A stretch of 64,000 bases of DNA from NCBI RefSeq assembly GCF_001613365.1, contig NZ_BDCF01000025.1, forward strand, positions 1 to 64,000, read 5' to 3'. Under the pieces are notes generated by a model. The model did no database searches, was not told where the DNA came from, and saw nothing but the letters and a program-made list of their open reading frames with translations. The position numbers and the translations under genes are program-made. How positions within the stretch are numbered: the stretch's first letter is position 1; each line of letters opens with the position of its first letter. Source of the stretch: Nocardia xishanensis NBRC 101358 (GTDB lineage Bacteria; Actinomycetota; Actinomycetes; Mycobacteriales; Mycobacteriaceae). Shown here in pieces: positions 27,147 through 36,319 of this stretch.

Positions 27147-29684
27147 TTATTTCCCGTGCGTGGCGGCCGGCATTTGTGGCACACCCAACAGCACCGGCAC
27201 TTTGCGTTCGCCGCTGTCGTCGAACGAGATGGTCGGGTCGGCCTCTTCCGGCGCGTTGACGAAAGAGACGAAGCGCGACAGCTTCTCCTCGTCGTCGAGC
27301 ACCGCGGCCCACTCGTCCTTGTAGCCGTCGACGTGCTTGGCCATCGCGGCCTCGAGCTCGTCGGCGATGCCGAGGCTGTCCTCGCAGACGACCGCCTTGA
27401 GGTAATCCAGGCCACCCTCGAGCGCCTCCTGCCACGGCGCGGTGCGCTGCAGCCGGTCGGCGGTGCGGATGTAGAACATCAGGTAGCGGTCGATGTACTT
27501 GATCAGCGTCTCGTCGTCGAGGTCACCGGCGAGCAGGACCGCGTGCTTCGGGGTCAGACCGCCGTTGCCGCCGACGTAGAGGTTCCAGCCGTGCTCGGTG
27601 GCGATCACGCCGACGTCCTTGCCGCGCGCCTCGGCGCATTCGCGCGCGCAGCCGGAGACGGCCAGCTTCAGCTTGTGCGGGGAACGCAGTCCGCGGTAAC
27701 GCTTTTCGAGCAGCACGGCCATGCCGACCGAATCCTGCTGACCGTAGCGGCACCAGGTGGAGCCGACACAGCTCTTGACGGTGCGCAGCGACTTGCCGTA
27801 CGCGTGGCCGGATTCCATGCCCGCGTCGACCAGGCGCTGCCAGATCTTCGGCAGCTGTTCGACGCGCGCGCCGAACAGGTCGATGCGCTGGCCGCCGGTG
27901 ACCTTGACGTAGAGGCCGAACTCCTTGGCCACCTCGCCGATGGTGATCAGCTGCTCGGCGGTGACCTCGCCGCCCGGCATCCGCGGCACCACCGAGTAGG
28001 TGCCGTTCTTCTGCAGGTTGGCCAGGAAGTGGTCGTTGGTGTCCTGCAGTGCGGCCTGCTCGCCGTCGAGGATGTGGTCGCTGGAGGTGGAGGCCAGGAT
28101 CGAGGCGACGGTCGGCTTGCAGATGTCGCAGCCGGTTCCCTTGCCGTACTTGGCGATCAGGCCGGAGAAGGTACGGATGCCGGTGACCTGGACGATCTGG
28201 AACAGCTCGGCGCGCGACTGGGAGAAGTGCTCGCACAGCGACTTGGAGACCTCGACGCCGGACTGCTCGAGCAGTTTCTTGAGCATCGGCACGCAGCCAC
28301 CGCAGGAGGTGCCCGCGTTGGTGCAGCTCTTGATGGCGGGCACATCGCAAGCGCCCTCCGCGATCGCGCCGCAGATCGCGCCCTTGCTGACGTTGTTGCA
28401 GGAGCAGATCTGCGCGTCGTCGGGCAGCGCGTCCGCGCCGAGTTCCGCGCCCGCCGGGGAGATCAGCGAGGCGGGATCGGCGGGCAGCGGGCGGCCGACC
28501 AGCGGACGCAGCGCGGAGTACGCGGAGGCGTCGCCGACCAGGATGCCGCCCAGCAGGATCTGCGCGTCGTCGGAGACGACGAGCTTGGCGTAGGTGCCCT
28601 TGGCCGCGTCGTGCAGCACGACCGACAGCGCGCCCTCGGTGGTGCCGTGCGCGTCACCGAAGCTGGCCACGTCGACGCCGAGCAGCTTCAGCTTGGTGGA
28701 CATATCGGCGCCGGGGAATTCGCCCGCGCCGCCGAGCAGCCGGTCGGCCACCACCTCGGCGGTGCTGTAGCCGGGGGCGACCAGGCCGTAGCAGACGCCC
28801 TCGACCGCGGCGCACTCGCCGATGGCCCAGATGTTCGGGTCCGAGGTCTGCAGGCCCAGGTCGGTGATGATGCCGCCGCGCGGACCGACCTCGAGGCCCG
28901 CGTCGCGGGCGATCTGGTCGCGCGGACGGATGCCCGCGGAGAACACCACGAGCGAGGCGTCGATGGTCGACTCGTCGGAGAGGGTCAGCTTCAGCTTGCC
29001 CGCACCCGCTTCCTCGATCGACTGGGTGCCGACGCCGGTGTGCACGTTCAGGCCGAGGTCGCTGACCAGGCGCTCCAGGATGGCGCCGCCGCCCGCGTCG
29101 ACCTGGGCGGGCATCAGCCGGTCGTTGAATTCGATGACGTGCGGGGTCATGCCGAGCAGGCGCAGCGCGTTGGCCGCTTCCAGGCCGAGGAGACCGCCGC
29201 CGATCACCACGCCGACCGCACCGGGACCCGCCGCCTCGGCGGTGGCCCGGATGCCGTCCAAGTCCTCGATCGTCCGGTAGACGAAGCAGCCGTCCAGGTC
29301 GTGGCCCGGCACCGGCGGCACGAACGCGTAGGAACCGGTGGCCAGCACCAGCGCGTCGTAGGCGATGGTGTCGCCCGCCGAGGTGACGACCTTGCGCGCC
29401 GCGCGGTCGATGCTCTCGGCGCGCTGGCCGAGGCGCAGCTCCACCACCGCGTCGCCCGCGTACTCGTTGCCGGGCAGCGCGAGAGCGCTGGCGTCCCAGC
29501 TGCCGACGTACGAGGACAGGCCGACCCGGTCGTAGGCGGGCAGTTGCTCCTCGCTGAGGATGACGATCTGCCACTGGTCGGCCTCGTCACGCGAGCGCAG
29601 TGCCTCGACGAAACGGTGCCCGACCATGCCGTGGCCGACGACCACCGCGGTCTTGCGCTGGGCGGGATCGACTGTGGGGTTCAT
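27147..29684 (-). CDS. nirB: NADH-dependent nitrite reductase large subunit
   Basis: An 845-residue cytoplasmic enzyme that reduces nitrite to ammonium with six electrons from NADH. Order of domains: FAD/NAD(P)-binding (VVVGHGMVGHRFVEAL; SSYVGSWDASAL), a BFD-like [2Fe-2S] domain with CSCNNVSKG and CGGCVPMLKKLLEQ, then the sirohaem/[4Fe-4S] domain with CVGSTWCRYG and CARECAEARGKD. ATG at 29684 has a GGGAGG site; an in-frame start 108 bp upstream would run into narK. Both tetrapyrrole genes for its sirohaem lie downstream in the same operon. Confidence 0.96.
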   Translation of the reverse strand: MNPTVDPAQRKTAVVVGHGMVGHRFVEALRSRDEADQWQIVILSEEQLPAYDRVGLSSYVGSWDASALALPGNEYAGDAVVELRLGQRAESIDRAARKVVTSAGDTIAYDALVLATGSYAFVPPVPGHDLDGCFVYRTIEDLDGIRATAEAAGPGAVGVVIGGGLLGLEAANALRLLGMTPHVIEFNDRLMPAQVDAGGGAILERLVSDLGLNVHTGVGTQSIEEAGAGKLKLTLSDESTIDASLVVFSAGIRPRDQIARDAGLEVGPRGGIITDLGLQTSDPNIWAIGECAAVEGVCYGLVAPGYSTAEVVADRLLGGAGEFPGADMSTKLKLLGVDVASFGDAHGTTEGALSVVLHDAAKGTYAKLVVSDDAQILLGGILVGDASAYSALRPLVGRPLPADPASLISPAGAELGADALPDDAQICSCNNVSKGAICGAIAEGACDVPAIKSCTNAGTSCGGCVPMLKKLLEQSGVEVSKSLCEHFSQSRAELFQIVQVTGIRTFSGLIAKYGKGTGCDICKPTVASILASTSSDHILDGEQAALQDTNDHFLANLQKNGTYSVVPRMPGGEVTAEQLITIGEVAKEFGLYVKVTGGQRIDLFGARVEQLPKIWQRLVDAGMESGHAYGKSLRTVKSCVGSTWCRYGQQDSVGMAVLLEKRYRGLRSPHKLKLAVSGCARECAEARGKDVGVIATEHGWNLYVGGNGGLTPKHAVLLAGDLDDETLIKYIDRYLMFYIRTADRLQRTAPWQEALEGGLDYLKAVVCEDSLGIADELEAAMAKHVDGYKDEWAAVLDDEEKLSRFVSFVNAPEEADPTISFDDSGERKVPVLLGVPQMPAATHGK

Positions 29685-29712
29685 GGTGACCTCCCTGGGA
29701 ATGGTTCGGGCG

Positions 29713-31167
29713 TCAGGCGCGAGCCGACGAGTTGGACTTGGTTGCGGCAGCTTCGGCTTCGAGGACCAGCGCCTCGGCCTCCTGCACGACACCGGCGTCG
29801 GCGGCCATGGAGGGACGGCGGAGGAAGACCAGCCAGGTCACCGCGGCGCAGGCCACGTAGAAGGCCACGAACACCCAGAAGGCGGCGGTAGCCGAGTTGG
29901 TCGAGGCGTAGGAGGTGCGCAGCACCAGGTTGATGCCGACGCCGCCGAGCGCGCCGATCGCGCCGACGAAGCCGATGAGCGCGCCGGAGGTGTTCTGCGA
30001 CCAGGCGGCCTGCTCGGCCGGACCGGCGTCCAGGCTCTTGGACTTGGCGTCGAAGACCGACGGGATGATCTTGGTGACCGCGCCGTTGCCGATGCCGGAG
30101 AGCACGAACAGGGCGATGAAGCCGATGACCAGCGCGGTCATCACGCCGCCGGTGGCGACGCCGTTGTTGCCGTCGGCGGCCGTGCTGGCCACGCCGACCA
30201 GCAGCGCGGCGGCCATCATGGAACCGAAGACGTACATGCTGACCTTGCTGCCGCCGATCCGGTCGGCCCACTTGCCGCCGTACGGGCGGGCCAGCGAGCC
30301 GAGCAGCGGGCCGATGAACGCGATCTGCGCGGCGTGCAGCGCGGCCTGCGCGGCGGTGTCGCCACCGGCCTTGAAGCTGATCTGCAGGATCTGGCCGAAG
30401 GCGAAGCTGTAGCCGATGAACGATCCGAAGGTGCCGATGTAGAGGAAGGCGATGGCCCAGGACTGCGGCACCTTCAGCGCCGTGATCATGTAGGAGAGAT
30501 CGGCCTTCTGGTTCTTCAGGTTGTCCATGTAGAGCGCGGCGCCGATACCGGCCAGCGCGACGAGCACCAGGTAGATCGCGCAGATCAGCGAGGCGTAGCC
30601 GTTGCCGAGCGTCGCGATGACCAGCAGACCGAGCAGCTGGATGACCGGGACGCCGATGTTGCCGCCGCCCGCGTTCAGGCCGAGGGCCCAGCCCTTGAGC
30701 CGCTGCGGGTAGAAGGCGTTGATGTTGGTCATCGAGGAGGCGAAGTTGCCGCCGCCGAAGCCCGCGAACGCCGCCACGATCATGAACGTGGTGTAGGACG
30801 TGCCGGGCTGGTTGATGAAGTACAGCGTCAGCAGCGTTGGGATCAGCAGCATGAACGCGCTGAAGATCGTCCAATTGCGTCCGCCGAACCGGGCGGTGGC
30901 CACGGTGTAGGGGATTCGCAGGAACGCGCCGACCAGTGTCGGCATCGCGACGAGGAAGAACTTGCCCGCGGCGTCGATGCCGAACTTGTCGGTGGGCATG
31001 AACAGCACCATCACCGACCAGATCGACCACACCGAGAAACCGACATGCTCGGCGAAGACCGACCAGATCAGGTTGCGCTTGGCGATGTCCTTGCCGCCCG
31101 CCTCCCAGGCCGCGACGTCCTCGGCATCCCAGTCCTCGATGTTGTGGTTACGCGTCAGCGTGCTCAA
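29713..31167 (-). CDS. narK: NarK-type nitrate/nitrite transporter
   Basis: A 484-residue MFS carrier with about 12 spans. The nitrate-porter signature glycines are present in AGFGGGNFASSM and in the matching NAGGGNIGVPV segment, and the substrate-binding arginines are expected in LRIPYTV and its second-half counterpart. The start is TTG at 31167, with GGGAGG 6 bp upstream. It is first in an operon with nirB and nirD, so it probably brings in nitrate or exchanges it for nitrite. It is similar to the second narK at 33687 but clearly a different gene. Confidence 0.92.
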   Translation of the reverse strand: MSTLTRNHNIEDWDAEDVAAWEAGGKDIAKRNLIWSVFAEHVGFSVWSIWSVMVLFMPTDKFGIDAAGKFFLVAMPTLVGAFLRIPYTVATARFGGRNWTIFSAFMLLIPTLLTLYFINQPGTSYTTFMIVAAFAGFGGGNFASSMTNINAFYPQRLKGWALGLNAGGGNIGVPVIQLLGLLVIATLGNGYASLICAIYLVLVALAGIGAALYMDNLKNQKADLSYMITALKVPQSWAIAFLYIGTFGSFIGYSFAFGQILQISFKAGGDTAAQAALHAAQIAFIGPLLGSLARPYGGKWADRIGGSKVSMYVFGSMMAAALLVGVASTAADGNNGVATGGVMTALVIGFIALFVLSGIGNGAVTKIIPSVFDAKSKSLDAGPAEQAAWSQNTSGALIGFVGAIGALGGVGINLVLRTSYASTNSATAAFWVFVAFYVACAAVTWLVFLRRPSMAADAGVVQEAEALVLEAEAAATKSNSSARA

Positions 31168-31265
31168 CAGGGGCCTCCCAAAATCCGGTTGGCCCCAACG
31201 GTAGGTAACAGGTATTGCCGAAATGCTGCGGTAAATGACCGCTGAATCAACGGTTGCTCACGATT

Positions 31266-31281
31266 ACCCCGATATCGGGGT
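31266..31281. promoter_or_regulatory. Perfect 16-bp palindrome before narK-nirBD
   Basis: ACCCCGATATCGGGGT is a perfect palindrome, about 100 bp upstream of the narK start and 16 bp on the gene side of the GlnR-like boxes. Likely an operator for a dimeric regulator; which one is unknown. Confidence 0.5.
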
Positions 31282-31296
31282 GAGTTTCAACCGAAT

Positions 31297-31333
31297 GTTT
31301 CACCCGTGTGACACAAGGGTTTCCGCGGGTGAC
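31297..31333 (-). promoter_or_regulatory. GlnR-like box cluster before narK-nirBD
   Basis: Read on the minus strand: GTCAC-N5-GAAAC-N6-GTCAC-N6-GAAAC. The second pair fits exactly the GlnR consensus GTNAC-N6-GAAAC known from Streptomyces and mycobacteria, and a further GAAAC lies at 31284-31288. GlnR, or the related nitrate regulator NnaR acting with it, is expected to control nirBD. Confidence 0.65.
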
Positions 31334-31433
31334 AAACAGCCGATCTCGCGCAAAGCGGCCGGTGAGGTGTGACGCGCACAGCATGCGCCGCACCGCCCCG
31401 GCCCGCAACTCGAAACAGTGCCCTTCGCGGAGA

Positions 31434-32693
31434 TCAGGCCCAGCTGTCCTCGAGCACGCGCGGTTTGCACGCCTGCCACGCGCCCGCGAGCAAGATCAGC
31501 ACCGCGACGCTCAGCGTCGCGAACGGCGCGAGCCAGCCGCCCGTCGCCGAGTGCAGCATGCCGAACAGCAACGGTCCCGCACACGCCACGGCGTAACCGA
31601 CGCCCTGGGTGAAGCCGGACAGCGCCGCCGAACCGCGCGGCGTCCTGGTGCGCAGATTGATGAGAGTGAGCGCCATCGGGAAGGTGCTCGGGCCGAGGCC
31701 GAGGATCACCACCCAGAGCACCGGCGCGCTCATCGGCGCGATCAACAGACCCGCGAACGCGACGAAGAACAGGGACGCGCAAACCACGACCACGGGGAAC
31801 GGGTTGCGAAAACGCGCGACCAGGGTCGGCGCCGAGAGCGCGGCCACCAACCCGACGAGGGCGAACAGACCGACCATGGTGCCGCCGAACGCGGCGCTCG
31901 CGCCCGCTTCGCTGAGTATCTTGGGCAGCCACGCGAAGATCGCGTAGGTGGTCAGCGAGGTCATGCCGAACATGCCCGCCATCCCCCACGCCACCGGCGA
32001 CCGCCAGACCTGCCCCGCGGGCTCGGTGTGTTCCGCGTCCACACCGGTGGTGTCGGCCAGGTCGCGACCGCGCCGAGCGCGCAGCACCGCGAGCCACGGC
32101 ACCGCGGCGGCGAAACCGAGCAGCGCCCACAGGCCGATCGAGATCCGCCAGCCGTGCGACTCCGCCACCGGCACGGCGATCAAGGCGGGCACCACGGTGC
32201 CCAGCTGCACCATGGTGATGTAGAGCGAGCTGATGACCGCGAGCCGGTCCGGGAAGTACCGCTTGACCAGCGGCGGGATCACCACGTTTCCGATGCCCAT
32301 GCCGCCGAGCGCGAGCGCGGAGAAGATCAGCAGTTCGGCGGTGCCGTGCACCGAAGCACGGATCAGCATGCCTGCGCCGGCCATCAGCATCGCGGTCAGC
32401 GCGGTGCGTTCCAGGCCGAGACGGCGCACCAGCAGCGGCGTCAGCAGGCCCGAGAGGGCGAACATCGCGGTCGGAATCATGCCGAAGACGCCGACGACGG
32501 CGGCCGAGTAACCGATGTCGGCGCCGATCCGCTCGGCCAGGGGGCTGAACGCCGTGACGGCGACGCGCAGGACCAGTGCGGACATCACGATCGCGGTGAG
32601 AACGAGCAGCCTGCCCTCGACGAGCCCGTGCTGACGCCGCTCGGGGGCGGCGGATTCGTGGCGGGTCGCGGTGTCCGCAAGGGTCGCTGTCAC
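31434..32693 (-). CDS. MFS transporter, CynX/NimT type
   Basis: A 419-residue major-facilitator transporter with about 12 spans. The segments RVAVTAFSPLAERIGADIGYSAAVVGVFGMIP and ALGGMGIGNVVIPPLVKRYFPDR match the CynX (cyanate) / NimT (2-nitroimidazole) group, whose substrates are small anions or drugs. GTG at 32693 is taken as start; a TTG 39 bp earlier is less likely. It is divergent from a GntR/FCD regulator with 65 bp between starts, which suggests that this regulator controls it. Confidence 0.85.
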   Translation of the reverse strand: MTATLADTATRHESAAPERRQHGLVEGRLLVLTAIVMSALVLRVAVTAFSPLAERIGADIGYSAAVVGVFGMIPTAMFALSGLLTPLLVRRLGLERTALTAMLMAGAGMLIRASVHGTAELLIFSALALGGMGIGNVVIPPLVKRYFPDRLAVISSLYITMVQLGTVVPALIAVPVAESHGWRISIGLWALLGFAAAVPWLAVLRARRGRDLADTTGVDAEHTEPAGQVWRSPVAWGMAGMFGMTSLTTYAIFAWLPKILSEAGASAAFGGTMVGLFALVGLVAALSAPTLVARFRNPFPVVVVCASLFFVAFAGLLIAPMSAPVLWVVILGLGPSTFPMALTLINLRTRTPRGSAALSGFTQGVGYAVACAGPLLFGMLHSATGGWLAPFATLSVAVLILLAGAWQACKPRVLEDSWA

Positions 32694-32758
32694 CGAGAAA
32701 TCATAGGATGACCCGATGATCAGCGGCAACAATTTGTGACGGGCGGTACTCTGTTCCG

Positions 32759-33430
32759 GTGCAACCCGTCCGGCGCACCAGCCTCATCGCCCAGGTAACC
32801 GAACAGCTGCGTGCCGAAATCCGTTCCGGCCGTTGGGCTATCGGCTCCCGCATCCCGACCGAACCGGAGCTCACCGAGCTCACCGGCACGGGACGAAATA
32901 CCGTGCGCGAGGCCGTCCAGGCACTGGTGCACGCGGGCATGCTGGAACGACGCCAGGGCTCGGGCACCTACGTGATCGCCGCCTCGGAAGTCGGTGGCAC
33001 GCTGGGCAAATACTTCGCCGATGCCGAGGAGCGCGACGTCCTCGAGTTGCGCCTCGCCCTGGACACCACGGCCGCCGCACTGGCCGCACGTCGCCGCGAC
33101 GACGCCGACATCGCGAACCTGCGCCGTTTGCTAGAGGAACGCAGCCACCACTGGGACGAGGACACCCGTACCGCCGTCGCGGCCGATGTGGCGCTGCACC
33201 GCGCGATCGTGGTCGCCAGCCACAACGCGGTGTACCTCGAGTTCTACGACTCACTGCTGCCCACCATCGAACAGGTGATCCGCTCGCGGACTTCGAAATC
33301 CGACGACTCCTACGACGCGGAGCACAATGAATTGGTGCAAGCCGTCGTCGACGGCGACGCCGATCGCGCGGCGCAGGCCGCGCGGTGCTTTCTCGGATCG
33401 CTCATCGCGGAATACCCGGACGCCCGATAA
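32759..33430 (+). CDS. GntR-family regulator with FCD (FadR-like) domain
   Basis: A 223-residue repressor. The winged helix (residues about 10-75) contains GSRIPTEPELTELTGTGRNTVREAVQALVHAGMLERRQGSGTYV. The all-helical FCD domain follows, with likely metal/ligand residues in AADVALHRAIVVASHNAVY and the terminal EHNELVQAVVDGDADRAAQAAR. Such proteins usually respond to an organic acid. The divergent MFS transporter gene is the probable target; the second narK downstream in the same direction is separated by 256 bp. Confidence 0.88.
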   Translation: MQPVRRTSLIAQVTEQLRAEIRSGRWAIGSRIPTEPELTELTGTGRNTVREAVQALVHAGMLERRQGSGTYVIAASEVGGTLGKYFADAEERDVLELRLALDTTAAALAARRRDDADIANLRRLLEERSHHWDEDTRTAVAADVALHRAIVVASHNAVYLEFYDSLLPTIEQVIRSRTSKSDDSYDAEHNELVQAVVDGDADRAAQAARCFLGSLIAEYPDAR

Positions 33431-33459
33431 TTCCAGCCGGTTCTATAGCGGGCGACCAG

Positions 33460-33498
33460 GTAACCAACCGGTCACCGAGGGCGTTTCCGCCGTGTGAG
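33460..33498 (+). promoter_or_regulatory. GlnR-like boxes before the second narK
   Basis: GTAAC-N6-GTCAC at 33460-33475 is followed by GTTTC-N6-GTGAG at 33483-33498. The second pair is the GlnR consensus in reverse orientation with one mismatch. The arrangement echoes the one upstream of the first narK. Confidence 0.5.
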
Positions 33499-33558
33499 TC
33501 GGATTTGCCCGGAACGTCACGGAACGCCATTGGCGCGCAACAACCGGCTTCTACCTTT

Positions 33559-33642
33559 GTCTCGACCGTACAAGGCAACTCGACGGCCCCTCTGTCGAAT
33601 AGAGGGGCGTCCCGAGACGAACAACGTCGCAACGGCGCGACG
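33559..33642 (+). promoter_or_regulatory. Structured leader with hexaloop hairpin
   Basis: GCCCCTCT (33586-33593) pairs with 33601-33608 around a 7-base loop, inside a longer-range GTCTCG/CGAGAC pairing. A second hairpin, CGTCGC/GCGACG at 33625-33642, has the hexaloop AACGGC with A in position 1 and G in position 4, as in RNA targets of ANTAR-domain proteins. Confidence 0.4.
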
Positions 33643-33686
33643 ATTGCCGCGATGAGGGTCGGTCGAGACAGATCGGAAGGAAGCCG

Positions 33687-35165
33687 ATGACTGCCACAGT
33701 TGCTGCCACCGGCCAGCAGTCGGAATCGTTCAGCCACCAGAAGCGTGGCCGCTGGCTCGAGCACTGGGAACCGGACAATGCGAAATTCTGGGAGTCGGGC
33801 GGAAAACTGACCGCGCGGAAAAACCTGGCCTTCTCGGTATTCGCCGAGAATCTCGGCTTCAGCGTGTGGGTCATCTGGGGCACCGTGGTGACCAGCATGG
33901 GCGCGGCGGGCTTCGACTTCCTCGCCGGGCTCGGCAAGGGCAACCCCACCGCGGTCAGCAACGCGCTGCTGCTCACCTCCACCCCGACGCTCGTCGGTGC
34001 GGCACTGCGCATTCCGTACACCTTCGCCATTCCGAAATTCGGCGGCCGCGCCTTCACCGCGTTCAGCGCGGCCATGCTGCTCGTCCCGACACTCGGCCTG
34101 GCCTACTTCGTGAACCAGCCCGGCACGCCGATGTGGGTGTTCATGCTGCTCGCGGCGCTGGCCGGCTTCGGCGGCGGCAACTTCTCCTCGTCGATGGCCA
34201 ACATCTCGTTCTTCTTCCCGGAAGGGAAAAAGGGTGCGGCCCTCGGAATCAACGCCGCGGGCGGCAATCTCGGCGTCGCGCAGACCCAGCTGGTGCTGCC
34301 GCTGCTGATCACCCTCGGCACCCATCTCACGGCCAAGGATCCGGCGGGCTACCGCTTCGGCATCACGCTCTCGGTGCTGGTCTGGGTGCCGTTCATCCTG
34401 ATCGCCACCTTCGGCGCGCTGCGCTACATGGACAGCATCAGCACCGCCAAGTCCGACGGCAAGTCCTACAAGCTGGCGCTCACCAACCGCCACACCTGGG
34501 TGATGTCGTTCCTCTACATCGGCACCTTCGGCTCGTTCATCGGGTTCTCCTTCGCCTTCCCCACCCTCATCAAGGCGAACTTCCCCGACCTGGCCAAGAT
34601 CGGCTGGATCACCACGCTCGGCAACCTCGCCTTCCTCGGCGCGCTGGTCGGCTCGTTCAGCCGTCCGTTCGGCGGATGGATCTCCGACAAGGTCGGCGGC
34701 GCCAGGATGACCCTGCTCGTCTTCGGCGGCATGTCCGTCGCGGTCGCCGGGATCATGGCAGCGCTGGAGCTGAAGAGCTTCCCGCTCTACCTGACGGCCT
34801 TCCTCGCGCTGTTCATCCTCACCGGCATCGGCAACGGCTCCACCTACCGGATGATCCCGTCCATCTTCAACGCGGAAGCCAAGAAGTACGCCTCCGAGCA
34901 CGGCATGGACATCGCCGAAGCCGCGGCGTCGGCGAAGCGACAGGCGGGCGCGGCGATCGGCGTCATCGGCGCGATCGGCGCCTCCGGCGGCTACCTGCTG
35001 CAGCAGGCGCTTCGCCTGTCCAACATCAACTTCGGCAGCATGGCGCCCGCCTTCTGGACCTACGCGGCGGCCTTCATCGTGATGGCGGCCGTCACCTGGT
35101 TCTTCTACCTGCGCTCCTCCTTCGCCATCGGCCGCATCCCCTCGCTGGCCTACGCGAAGGTGTAA
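33687..35165 (+). CDS. narK: NarK-type nitrate transporter, second copy
   Basis: A 492-residue MFS carrier with about 12 spans. The nitrate signature AGFGGGNFSSSM and the NAAGGNLGVAQTQ block are present; ALRIPYTFAIPKFGGR carries a likely substrate-binding arginine. It has a longer N-terminus (TATVAATGQQSESFSHQKRG) than the first copy and a cytoplasmic loop typical of NarK2. ATG at 33687 follows a GGAAGGA site. Monocistronic, with a leader of possible regulatory RNA and a series of hairpins after the stop. Confidence 0.92.
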   Translation: MTATVAATGQQSESFSHQKRGRWLEHWEPDNAKFWESGGKLTARKNLAFSVFAENLGFSVWVIWGTVVTSMGAAGFDFLAGLGKGNPTAVSNALLLTSTPTLVGAALRIPYTFAIPKFGGRAFTAFSAAMLLVPTLGLAYFVNQPGTPMWVFMLLAALAGFGGGNFSSSMANISFFFPEGKKGAALGINAAGGNLGVAQTQLVLPLLITLGTHLTAKDPAGYRFGITLSVLVWVPFILIATFGALRYMDSISTAKSDGKSYKLALTNRHTWVMSFLYIGTFGSFIGFSFAFPTLIKANFPDLAKIGWITTLGNLAFLGALVGSFSRPFGGWISDKVGGARMTLLVFGGMSVAVAGIMAALELKSFPLYLTAFLALFILTGIGNGSTYRMIPSIFNAEAKKYASEHGMDIAEAAASAKRQAGAAIGVIGAIGASGGYLLQQALRLSNINFGSMAPAFWTYAAAFIVMAAVTWFFYLRSSFAIGRIPSLAYAKV

Positions 35166-35179
35166 ACCGCACCCGCCGT

Positions 35180-35294
35180 CCGGTATTCGAACCCGAACCC
35201 CGAATACCGGCCCGGGCCGGGCAGCCCGAAACCCTTTCCGGGCCTGCCCGGCCCCCGAATGCCGCTGGGAAAAAGGGCCTCCCAGCGGCATTCG
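35180..35294 (+). terminator. Three consecutive hairpins after narK
   Basis: Stems: CCGGTATTCG (35180-35189 with 35201-35210), GGGCCGGGCAG (35214-35224 with 35244-35254) and CGAATGCCGCTGGGA (35256-35270 with 35280-35294, 15 bp, perfect). No T tract; a compound terminator. Confidence 0.75.
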
Positions 35295-35467
35295 GCGTTG
35301 CCGCGCCGCCCACACCGTTGGCCCGGTCCGCGCGAAATCGTGAAAGTTTCAGCGTCTACGGCGAATGCCTACTGCGCAAGATGTCACTCGACGGCAACGG
35401 CGTCCGGCCAATCGTTTTCTGTCGATCGGCTTTTCGGGCGCTGACGCATTGCGGCGGAACCCTCCTG

Positions 35468-36319
35468 TCAGAGCATCAGCCGGACCATGTCCGCGGTGCG
35501 GGCAAGGCCGGGGAAGGCTTCAGGTGTGGAGCGGGGATGGAGGGCGTGCACGGCCAAGCGGAATATGACTGCGCGAAGCAGCATTTGGGGCCATTCGGGA
35601 AGGTCGGACCAGCGGTCGACCAGGCCGTTGTCGGCGCCACCCCAGGAGAGGGCGTCGATGACGATGACGCCCGCGGCCCATGCGGCGGGGCGCCAGTACG
35701 GAGTGATGTCGGTGAGGCCGGGGGTGAAGGCGCCCGCGAAAAGAACGGTGCCGAACAGGTCGCCGTGAACCAACTGGGCCGGGGTATGGACCGGCTTGCG
35801 CAGAGTGGCCAGCTGGCCGATGAGTTCCATGCTTCGCCTGCCGTCGGGCGAGGTGGCGGGCATCGCGCCGCCCGCGCGCAGGCTGCGCAGCGGCACCGCC
35901 TCCCAGGCGGCGCGGTCGGCGGCCACGAAGACGTCGACGTCGACCCACGGCGCGACCGGTGGTTGCACCAGGAAGCGAGGCCGCTCGAGTTGGGTGGTCG
36001 CCTGGTGCAGGCGCAGCGAGATCGAGACGACCTCGTCGTGGCGCGGCTCGGGACTGCCTTCCAGGTAGGTGTCGGCGCGCCAGCCGGAGACCACGTAGCG
36101 CCCGTCTGTGGCGCGCACCGGACGGGCGATGCGCAACCCGTCGACCTTCAGCGTCTCGCGGATCTTGGCCGACCACGCCGCCCTGGCATGATCGGCGACC
36201 GGGGTCAGCACCACCTCACCGCAGCGCCAACCACCGTCCCAGTCTCCTAGCGGGACCGGCGTCACCTCGCGCAAACCGAACGTGGCGCGCACGTGCTCGG
36301 GAGGTTCCACAGAAGTCAC
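35468..36319 (-). CDS. TIGR02569-type actinobacterial protein
   Basis: A 283-residue conserved protein of unknown function, resembling the actinobacterial family TIGR02569. It has WDGGWRCGEVVLTPV near the start, GRYVVSGWRADTYLEG in the middle, and an aminoglycoside-phosphotransferase-like pattern QLVHGDLFGTVLF...PAAWAAGVIVIDAL, in which HGDL and the final Asp are the positions used by kinases of that fold. Hence a small-molecule kinase is possible. GTG start at 36319 or 36310. It corresponds to Rv3205c, and resumes the mycobacterial gene order after the accessory block. Confidence 0.8.
   Translation of the reverse strand: MTSVEPPEHVRATFGLREVTPVPLGDWDGGWRCGEVVLTPVADHARAAWSAKIRETLKVDGLRIARPVRATDGRYVVSGWRADTYLEGSPEPRHDEVVSISLRLHQATTQLERPRFLVQPPVAPWVDVDVFVAADRAAWEAVPLRSLRAGGAMPATSPDGRRSMELIGQLATLRKPVHTPAQLVHGDLFGTVLFAGAFTPGLTDITPYWRPAAWAAGVIVIDALSWGGADNGLVDRWSDLPEWPQMLLRAVIFRLAVHALHPRSTPEAFPGLARTADMVRLML

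Noticed and set aside
27039..29891. Long plus-strand frame opposite nirB
   Set aside because: Antisense to nirB, whose cofactor motifs are clear; the plus-strand product has no domain.
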